DNA from: Cladochytrium replicatum
Taxonomy: Eukaryota; Chytridiomycota; Chytridiomycetes; Cladochytriales; Cladochytriaceae
Length of the DNA: 64,000 nt
Direction: 5' to 3'
Assembly (NCBI GenBank): GCA_025526935.1
Contig: JAHLKD010000076.1
Span: forward strand, 1 to 64,000
Shown: piece by piece, positions 55,905 to 64,000 of the stretch
How the letters are laid out: every line of letters starts with the position of its first letter
Position numbering within the stretch: the first letter of the stretch is position 1
Translations under genes and position numbers: made by a program
Notes under the pieces: model-generated
Databases searched by the model: none
What the model was told of the DNA's origin: nothing
The model's input: only the letters and a program-made list of their open reading frames with translations

Positions 55905-56739
55905 ATTGTACCTTGCTTCGTTTGATCATTTCTGAAAACGATAGCGCTGTTGCATGCAAGCACCCAAACAGTATAAACCACCTCTCACCCATTGCCTTGC
56001 AAATCTTCGGTGTGGCAGCAGCCTGTTATCACGCTGGAGCGGTTGGGAACAGATGGAAATGGTGCTTCAGTTGGAAGATTTGCAAGGCAATGGTGCTTCA
56101 GTTGGGAGCTTGCTGAATCAAAGATTGTTTTGAAACTGGGTAATTCTTTAGGAGATTGACCAGCTCAGAAAATGATTGGAAAGACATTCTTGAGCGATCC
56201 GCTTAAATCACAATTCATCATACTGAAGAACAGTTTCTTCTCTGATATTGGCAGACAGACTTCGGCACTTTTGTAGAGAGTCGGTTTAAATAGCGCTGAA
56301 TTTCCACAGCCCGTGCAAGGTCGCAAACATCCTCAATTTGCTCATCAATCTCCTCAACTTTTTCTTCCAGCGTTTATACTCATTCACATCTCTATCATTC
56401 ATGCTGCCACTCAATTCCAGCTTCAGATAATCGCTTGCTGAGAGCAGGTCTCAGCAAGCAGGTCTGTATGGACTTCATGCATTTCATTGTAGAACTCCTG
56501 AAACCCATCCTCACCCCCAACATGTTCATGTGTTTGTTTGAGAGCCCTAATTGGGGTTGGGCTCTCAACTACACAAAATTGGCGTCGAAATATATTTAAA
56601 CACGTCTGCAAACTGTGTGTAGTGCCCTCATATCTCAGTTTCAGTAAAGGCACTCGAGTTGCAATGCTATTCTTTTCATTTATGATTCATGAACCGATAC
56701 CTGTTGCACTAACGTGCGAGGTGAAATTAGGTGTTCAAT
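55905..56739. other. Intergenic between MIC60 and tRNA-Ser copy 3
   Basis: No gene. A small duplicated ATGGTGCTTCAGTTGG motif lies near 56058 and 56091, and open frames are under 80 codons. Confidence 0.45.
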
Positions 56740-56821
56740 CGTCGGCGCTAGGACTTGAACCTAGGCGGGGAAACCCCATGTGATTTCTAGTCACACTCCT
56801 TAACCACTCGGACACACCGAC
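56740..56821 (-). tRNA. tRNA-Ser(AGA), copy 3
   Basis: 82 nt, identical to the other two. A LINE begins 11 bp upstream of its 5' end. Downstream there is only a T3 in the first 20 bp, so termination may be less efficient. Confidence 0.96.
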
Positions 56822-56832
56822 TTATTGCATTT

Positions 56833-59815
56833 GTCTCCGTGCCTTGTTCTTTTTTTGGGCAATTTCAATGCCCGTTTTTTAGCTACTGGTGATCATTCTT
56901 CAAATCGTAGGGGTAGGTTGTTTGAGCAATTTATTTCTGCCGCTAGTTTCTCTCTAGTTAAGCACCCTTCCTGTCATAACCTCACATTTTCTTCTCGCAA
57001 TGGTGACTCCATTATCGATTTGTTGTTTGTCAATCCTCTGCTTCAATGTGATCCTATTTCTTACATAGTTCATAGTCGTCTAGCCGACGGCGAGTTTATG
57101 CCTTGGGCTTCTGACCATTTTCCGGTTACAGCTGTTTTTTCTTTTGCTCCTCCCAATGCCAGCACTCCCTCTGCTGCACCCCCCCACAAGCGCTGGGCTG
57201 CTCATCTGTTGCGTGAACCTGCTGTCTTTCAAGCAATGGATGATGTGGGACATTTGTTTTTTGATCCCACCCTTGCTGATGTCAATGCTGCGCTCAGTCC
57301 AATTTTAGAAGCTCCCGCCTTTGCCCAAATGTCTGTGGATGTTGCACAGGGATTTATTGACTCTGCATTGGATATCATTTTGTCCTTTGTTACTTTGTGT
57401 GCTGCTTGTGTCATTGGACCCCCCAGTTTAGTTCGCCGTCGCCCTGCCCTGCCATTGTTGCCGCCGCATTTAGTGGCCTTGCGACGGAGCTACTTACTTG
57501 CTCATAAGCACTATTTAGCTGTTTCTTCCTGTGATGATCCTGATCCTGGTTTAGTTGAGTATTGCCGCTTGGAGCGTGACCGGCTATCGCGTGAGCGTGT
57601 CAAAGCTTTTCGTACTTGGTCTCTTTCTCAGCGAGCTCGAGAGGCTTCTGGCGACAATATGTTTAGTTCTTCTCCTAGTTCTTTAACCGAGGTTAGCAAA
57701 GTTCTTTCTACCACGCGTAGGTGTCATCAACGGCGCTCAGCTGCAAGTGGTTTATTGTCTGATCCTGCCTCTTTATCTCATTATCGCAATCACTTTGCCT
57801 CCGTTTATCAGACTCAGTTTGCACAATCCTCTGCCAGAGCAGAACACGTTCGTCTACATGCGCTGAATGATTCTGTGTCAGTTAGTGTTAGTGACTTTGT
57901 TTGTGCTATTCGTTCTTCCCCAAACAACTCTGCTCCTGGCCCAAACCATATTCCAGCTGAGTTATTTAAGCCGTTAGCTTCTGATGTTGCTATCCTTTTT
58001 GTTCAACTTTCAAACGCTATTTTCCGTTCAGGTTTGTCGCCCTCTGCCTGGAATGCTGGCTTGTTGTTACCTGTTTGGAAGAATAAGGGTTCCATAGGTG
58101 ATATTAGTCAGTACCGCCCCATTACTTTAACCAATGTTGATAGAAAAATCTTTGAGCGTACCCTGCTTCCTATGCTTGTAGCTCATGTTGGTAAACTTGA
58201 TCCCGCCCAAGCTGGTTTCCAGGCCAATCGTTCAGGTGTTGAGTGTGTTTTTGCATTAGATGCTACCCTTCGACGGGCTCCCCGCACTGCTCTGCCTTAT
58301 TGTGTTACTTTCTTAGATATTAAAGCAGCGTATGATACTGTGCATAGGCCTCTTTTGTGGGAACATCTTCGTCAATTTCCCAGAATTCCAAACCGTTTGA
58401 TCTCTGTTTTGATGAGTATGTTTGATCGTTGTTCTTCTCAGGTTGTTATAGAGAATCGTTCTTCTGATTTGTTTTCGCTTCCACGAGGTCTTTTTCAAGG
58501 TTCTGTTTTGTCTCCGTTCTTGTACTCAGTTTTCATCAATCCTTTAGCACAGCTCCTTCGTCGTGAATCTTCTCATCTTGCTAGGTTTTCTTATAACACT
58601 CCTGTTTTCAATTCGTTGTTTTTTGCTGATGACATAGCTTTGTTTTCTGCCACCCCTGAGCAAGCCCAACGTGCATTGAAAATTTGTGAAGATTTTGCTT
58701 TAGCTTCTCATTTTGTGTTTTCACCTTCAAAGTGTGCTGTGTTATCTTCTCAACGGTTACCCACCCCCTTGAAGCTTCATGGCTCTGCCCTCCCTGTAGA
58801 GGTTTCATTTAGATACCTTGGTCACTATTTTACTATTGAAGGGTTTGATCTTGCTGCAACTATTGATCATCGCTTAGAGAAAGCTCGTGCCTCATTGTAT
58901 CTTTTTGCACCTTATGTCTCGTACTTTGGTGGGTCTGCTCCTCGTGTTGCAAGGTTGTTGTTTTTGTCTTTTATTAGACCTTCACTTGAGTTTGGTTTAG
59001 CACTTATTCGGCCTTCCACTGCTCAGCTTCAGGTACTCGAGCGTTTTTGCTATCATGCACTGTGTCGTCTGTTTTCGCTAGCCCATACCACTTCGCGTGT
59101 TGGTTTGTTGCTGTTAGCGCAAATTCCTACTTTTGAGTTCAGGCTGAAATACCTTCAGGCACGTATGTTTGCTCGCTGGTCTAGTGATTCCAGCCCTCTG
59201 TTACCAGCTGCTGTGTTGCAATTCTATCGGTCATCTCCAGTCGGTTATGGTTCATCTCCTTATTTTTCCGCTTGTCACAATGATCTCATTGTTCCTATGC
59301 CTGCTGTGCTCCCACTTCATCCGTTGATGTTGCATTTTCAGTCTTTAGCTGTTGCGCATAATGGACCAATTGCAGTTTCGTTTGCCCCTGTCTGCAATTT
59401 GAAACTTCGTCACCCTTTGTTGCTACCCCCACACCAACATCTCCCAACAGTATGTCTTCGTTTGTTCCTGCTATATCGGCTTGGCTGCCTGTTTCCAAAC
59501 CCCCGATCTTGTTGTAGGAACTGTCATGATGCCCCTGAAGTGTCGCGTGCCCATGTCTCTGTGTGTCTACATTTGCGTGCTAGTTTGTCTGCTAGTTTTG
59601 ATTTAGGCCCGCCTGACGATCCCCGCTTACCTCTTGACATTGCAATTGATATGCTTTCACCACGGCCTTTTTATCCTTCCCCTGCTTTTTCCCAGTGGGT
59701 TCTTGTTCTTCGTGCACTTAACCGCATTTGGTCAAACTGTCTTGGTTATGAGTTAGTTTTGTCTCCAGCTCCTGATTGTATCTTGTCTGCTTTTGTTGAT
59801 TTGGATATGCCTTAG
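56833..59815 (+). CDS. LINE ORF2, 5'-truncated but otherwise open
   Basis: About 993 codons in one frame. The N-terminal ~160 residues of the endonuclease are missing (starts just before FLGNFNARF); the remaining endonuclease motifs (GDSIIDLLF, ASDHFPVTAVF), all RT motifs (including RGLFQGSVLSPFLYSV and FFADDIALF) and the C-terminal CCRNCHD...HVSVC are present without stops. It has the 39-residue segment (APPNASTPSAAPPHKRWAAH onward) that the other copy lost. Transcription of a promoter-less truncated copy is doubtful, but the intact RT suggests recent insertion from an active source elsewhere. Confidence 0.92.
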
Positions 59816-59966
59816 TGTTTTGAAACATTTTACTTTTCCTACGGCTCGCACGGCTCCCCATGTGCTGCCAATTTACGTGTATTTTTACACTTGTATTTGG
59901 ATTTTGCACCAGCGGGTGATATGTATTGGTTGGACAATAAATACATATTATGAAGTTCAAAAAAAA
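56833..59966 (+). mobile_element. 5'-truncated LINE with undamaged reverse transcriptase
   Basis: Homology to the near full-length copy starts at GTCTCCGTGC (56833), inside the endonuclease domain, and runs to a short poly(A) at 59959-59966. The orientation is again 5' end toward the tRNA-Ser. No target duplication is obvious (CATTT before, CGCTT after). Confidence 0.92.
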
Positions 59967-61720
59967 CGCTTCACTTCTTCCTTTTTTTACAGGTCACTCA
60001 CTTTCATTGGTTGTCCCAGCTTCTTCTTCAGCTCGTCGCCCAACTTTTCGTTCCCACTTAGGGAGTTCAATTATTGATTTGTTTTTTGCTTCTACTTATG
60101 TGACAGCTTCCTCTTATTTAGTGCATGATCAACCCCAGTCTATGGCTCCCCATCCTTCAGACCATTTTGCAGTGACCTGTTCATTTTCTTTAGCTGGCCC
60201 AGATCCTCAGGCCACTGTGCCTCCTCCTCTACCTTCTTGGAATCTCCCATTGTTAAAGGATGAAGTTATTCGTAAGTCGCACAGAGAAACTGCTAAGATT
60301 CTGCTTCCTCCAACATCAGAGGCGCTAACAGCAGCATTGGAACCACTTCAGGTCCCTGTGGGGACTTCTCTTTCTCGTGCAGTGGCCCAGGGAGCAATTG
60401 ATTCTGCATTTCAAATTATAGTTGATTTTGTTGAGGCAACAGCAGTTCTGACATTGGGACCACCAACACCTCGTCGTAGAGCACCAGCGACCACTCCTTT
60501 GCCCCCTGAGATTGCTTTGTTGCATAGTAAGGCTCGTTCAGCATTCCGTGACTATTATTCCCTCTTTCACCACAATTCTTCTGACCTCTTCTTCCTTTTC
60601 TAAGAACTCGCCAACGTGATAGTCACAAAGCATTCAAATCAGCTCTGAGATCACACAGGCGTAAGACAAAAGCAATTTTTTTTGATGACCCTAGTTCTTC
60701 ATCAGTGCCTTCTCTTCTGAAACATGTGTCTCATGCTCGGCGCTGTGCTAACTTTCGTACTTCAGCTAATGGTTTAGATTTTGATCCTCAGTCTTTAGCC
60801 AAATATTCTGATCATTTTGCTAGTGTCTACAATGCTCAAGCTGCTGACCCAGTTTCACCTTCAATTGTTCTGTGTGATTTTCAGCTGCCATTGGATGTTG
60901 AAGCTTTTGTTCTAGCTATTAGGGACTGCCCTTTGGAGTCTGCCCCGGGTCATGATCGTCTGCCTGCAGAACTTTATCGCCCAATTTCAGCTATTCTTGC
61001 TCCATTGTTCTTGCAACTTTCTCAGTCCATTTTTCGCAGTAGTCTTACACCCACTTCATGGAATCTTGGGCTTTTGCACCCAGTTTGGAAGCAACGTGGT
61101 ACGCTTGGTGACATTACTAATTATCGCCCCATTACTTTTTCGTGTGTTGCCCAGAAAATTTTTGAGCGAGCTTTGTTGCCACATCATTACTCTGCTATCA
61201 TGCTGCCCAAGCTGGATTTCAGTCAACGCTCGGGAATGGAATGTGTTTTTGGTCTTCAGGCATGTATCTCACATGCGTCTAATGCCAAGGTTCCTTGGGT
61301 TGCTGGTTTTTTAGATATTCAAGCAGCTTATGACACCACAAATCGTGCAATTCTTTGGGCTGAGCTTCTTCTAGGGGAGTACCGCTGCCATTTGTTTTTG
61401 TTTTGAAGTCTCTGTTTGAATTTTGTTCTTCCAGAGTGGTTGTTGCAAATTGTTTTTCAGATGCTTTTGATTTGTTTAGACGTTTGTTTCAATTTCTGTT
61501 CTCAGTCCACTTCTCTATATCACTTTTCTTGATCATCTACCAAGGCTCCTCCGACCATTTGCCCACCTATAACACTCTTTCATCCTGCCAAACCACAATA
61601 TAATTCTTTTTCATTTGCAGATGATTTGGCCTTGTTTGCACTTACTTTGGATGCTATGCAGGTTCTTCTCTCTGTTTGTGAACAGTTCACCCAAGCTCGT
61701 TACTTGCCCATAACCATCCC
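59967..61720 (+). pseudogene. Diverged second LINE family member, decayed, 5'- and 3'-truncated
   Basis: Starts directly after the poly(A) of the previous LINE and is again homologous from inside the endonuclease (GSSIIDLFFASTYVTASSY, HPSDHFAVTCSFSLAG). RT motifs follow in two or more frames: APGHDRLPAELYRPIS, NYRPITFSCVAQKIFERALL, GMECVFGLQACIS, FLDIQAAYDTTNRAILWAEL, then FADDLALFALTLDAMQ near 61615, where recognisable similarity ends. Protein identity to the first LINE is low enough to be a separate subfamily. Same orientation, deeper in the stack, hence older. Confidence 0.85.
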
Positions 61721-62897
61721 CAGTCTCTTCGGCAGAAGTGGAGATCTACTAATCTCATTCAACCATTCCCATTGCGTTGTTCCACCTCCAAACAATTGTC
61801 TGAGTAAGCCTTCCAGTCTTAGTCAGAACAACATCAGACACAAGGATTATCTTGAACGGACGATCTTCAACAAGTCATGGCCCTCCGGTCTTTTGTTTTG
61901 ATCTGGGAGCTGGGTGTAGATGTAAAGGAGTTTATGGGTCCTACATCAACACCGCCACATTCCCTCTTGTTGGTAACTCCACCTTGAGAGGCTTGTGTTT
62001 CCTCTCCCTGAGCATCAACTGCCAGACTTATTCTTTGGAACACCTCTTCTATCACTGAGTGTGTGTTCCCAGAGAACTTTTTGAGCAGTCTGCAAAAATT
62101 TATCCAGGTTGAGAGTTTGTTTGGCGTAGCTCGTTGCACTCAAGATCATCTTTTCGATTCTCGATGGGGGTAGATTGTTTCCGGTGACTTGGCGGAAGTT
62201 TAGGACCTTCTCTTCCTGTCTTCCTGCCTTATTGCTTCCGCCCCTGTCGCCGTCCTTGTTTCTGTGATGGTCCAGTCCTCTAAGCGTGGCATACCTGATC
62301 AGGTCTGTCAATGTTGAACTTTGAGGGATAGTGCTCTTCATCTGTTCCATGGTAGAAAACGTTCACACTCAACCTTCCTCTGAAAATGCTTCGGCGCATT
62401 GGAAGATCAGGCGTGTCTGCTTTGTGAACGACGAGATTCACTTTCTGCACTCTTGCAAACGCCACAAGCTGAGCACTGTTACGTGAGATTCACACAAGAG
62501 AATCACAGATATACGACAATGTTTGCGGCCATAGACGCTGTCTTTCCTCATACAATTGCAGTACTTTCCGAACGTCTCATCGGTAATGAATGGCTTATAG
62601 TCGTCTCTGTTGTCAAAGATATCTGCAGACATAGAAATTGACCGTTCAACTATCAAAGGTCATTTTTATATCTTAGTATGCTTTGTCGAAGATCGAAAGA
62701 AAGGTTTCCGATCGCGTTCAATTGTGTCAGTGAGACTTCGGGACAGACAATTCTTTGAGCAGGAAGGTGCTTTTCTCACATACAAAGCCACTGCCAATCC
62801 TGTCAGATTCTCCAATTTTGCTGAGCTTTTTTTAAAGTGAGTTTTGGTTGCCGAGAAACCTTCATTGACTGAAGCGTTCGTCGTGCATGCTCTAGAA
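61721..62897. other. No gene recognised; possible eroded retroelement tail and unassigned short frames
   Basis: Frames at 62015-62350 minus and 62399-62641 plus are modestly protein-like, but I could neither extend them nor name a family. No LINE tail or poly(A) was found here. Confidence 0.35.
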
Positions 62898-63589
62898 ATG
62901 TCGCTTCCTGCTGACGTGTCCTCCATTTGGCTCTACGCTGGCCCAGATTACGACTTGAACGCTCTCAATGTATTCATCGAACTCACAACAGTCGACTGTC
63001 AATGTTTTCATAACCCATTGCATCGCAGGAATTGTTGTCACGAGGCGTCGATCCAAACATCCAGGACCCTAACGGCTATACCCCGCTTCACGCCGCATCG
63101 AGTTACGGACAACTCGACTCGATCCGACTTCTGGTAGTTCAGTATGGTGCGAACGTGAACATTACGGATCATGATGGGGACACGCCTTTGCATTTCGCTG
63201 AAGCGCCGGAGGTTGCGGAACTGCTGATTTCGTTGGGCGCCAATCCGACAGTGCGCAATTCAGAAGGGTTGTTGGTATGTTGAGGGAACCTGGTGCTGCT
63301 TGCCTTTCCGGTTTTGATATCTTTGTGCGGCGTTTTAAAGCCGATAGAGAAGGCGGACGAGGATGAACACGATACTCTGGTCCAGTATCTATCGCGTAAG
63401 GAAGCCGGTGTTGATTGTTTTAAGGGTTTGGCTCACAGTGACTTTGTTATATTGTTAGAATTCACACCTGAGTATCGGCCCGCAGAGCGACACCATGAGA
63501 CGCCCAACGTTGACCTATCTTATCTTCTGCAGACACCAGATTTTCAAGAATACCTTCGCGCCAATGGTGCAAACGGATTTGGAAACTGA
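62898..63589 (+). CDS. Small ankyrin-repeat protein
   Basis: Four exons: 62898-62969, 63029-63274, 63341-63395, 63459-63589; 167 residues. The N-terminus is MSLPADVSSIWLYAGPDYDL. Ankyrin repeats follow: LLSRGVDPNIQDPNGYTPLH, AASSYGQLDSIRLLVVQYGA, NVNITDHDGDTPLHFAEAPE, VAELLISLGANPTVRNSEG. A short C-terminal part ends DLSYLLQTPDFQEYLRANGA. Size and layout resemble the cytosolic two-to-three-repeat ankyrin proteins of fungi (Yar1-like), but a specific partner cannot be inferred. All introns are GT-AG and phases agree. Confidence 0.82.
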
Positions 63590-63673
63590 ACCAGCGTTAA
63601 GCAACTTGTGTTCGATTTATTAGACTCTGCACAATTCATTCCAAGAGAGTCCCTTCTTTTGCTTCAGTTTCTC

Positions 63674-64000
63674 TCACACCACGACATCATCCGTCCTCCT
63701 TCCCCTACCCTTTTTCCCGGCGTCCAATCCTTTCTCACCAACTAAAGTCCTCGCAACCACGCGATCCATTTTCGTGATAGCCCCAAAATCAAGGTGTCTG
63801 AGCTGCGGTAGTGCGGCGATCACAAACTTTCGGTACGTGCCCCCGTTCGAGATCTTTGCGGCCGCGGCCTCGAGGAGCAGGTTTCCGTGGAGGGTGAGGG
63901 TGCGGAGGTGGGAGAGCGCGACGAGTTTGGGGATGTCTGCGAGGGTTGAGAGGTTGTTTGCGTGGAGGTAAATGCCACGTAGGTTTGGGAGGGATAGTAG
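63674..64000 (-). CDS. C-terminal end of a leucine-rich-repeat protein (LRRC51-like), cut by the window edge
   Basis: 109 codons open to the window edge, stop at 63674-63676. Reads LSLPNLRGIYLHANNLSTLA, DIPKLVALSHLRTLTLHGN, then an LRR cap (YRKFVIAALPQLRHLDFGAI, TKMDRVVARTLV) and a basic tail. LRR followed by YR..V...LPQL..LD....T..DR is the C-terminal pattern of small ciliary LRR proteins such as LRRC51; with one repeat visible this is a suggestion. If right, it is a second flagellum-associated gene in the window. Confidence 0.65.
   Translation of the reverse strand, partial: LLSLPNLRGIYLHANNLSTLADIPKLVALSHLRTLTLHGNLLLEAAAAKISNGGTYRKFVIAALPQLRHLDFGAITKMDRVVARTLVGEKGLDAGKKGRGRRTDDVVV

Overview
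This is nuclear DNA of a flagellated (zoosporic, chytrid-type) fungus. Three things point there. The genes are compact and carry 45-75 nt GT-AG introns. The proteins are fungal or opisthokont (CAND1, MIC60, mitochondrial uL11, a type II nitroreductase, an OrsD/RecQ helicase). There is also an intact-looking EFHC1/Rib72-type axonemal gene, which only a fungus that still builds flagella would need. All coordinates and gene models below were read by eye from the sequence; nothing was searched against a database.

Layout. 1-8.4 kb: a decayed mobile-type locus. It holds a TET/JBP-like 2OG-Fe(II) oxygenase gene, tail to tail with a broken OrsD / recombinase-like / RecQ-type helicase / zinc-knuckle gene, which is split by a 2.36 kb insertion bounded by identical 477 bp TG...CA repeats. 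8.4-9.56 kb: a duplicated 485 bp unit with a CpG-rich 33 bp minisatellite, then a 109 bp tandem repeat. 9.57-12.3 kb: a tRNA-Ser(AGA) gene with four retroelements stacked on its 5' side. 13.2-45.98 kb: ordinary gene-rich DNA (uL11m, CAND1, two F-box-type proteins, nitroreductase plus a pseudogene copy, two related secreted Asn/Gly- and Thr-rich proteins, a membrane protein plus a decayed copy, a subtilase, EFHC1, aspartyl aminopeptidase, a mucin-like membrane protein). 46.3-53.7 kb: six more retroelements stacked on the 5' side of a second identical tRNA-Ser(AGA). 53.9-55.9 kb: MIC60. 56.7-61.7 kb: a third tRNA-Ser(AGA) with two LINEs stacked on its 5' side. 62.9-64 kb: an ankyrin protein and the end of a leucine-rich-repeat gene.

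The outstanding feature is the retroelement system. A LINE (ORF1, then APE endonuclease and reverse transcriptase), a tRNA-derived SINE that carries a LINE-like 3' tail, and an 'ORF1-only' derivative all lie immediately upstream of the three identical tRNA-Ser(AGA) genes. They have the same relative orientation (element 5' end facing the tRNA, poly(A) pointing away), start 8-11 bp from the tRNA 5' end, and in array 2 several junctions carry a repeated AGAG tetranucleotide. Twelve out of twelve recognisable copies fit this rule. It looks like a tRNA-gene-targeted non-LTR retrotransposon with its own SINE and half-LINE parasites, comparable in logic to the Dictyostelium TRE elements but at a different distance from the tRNA.
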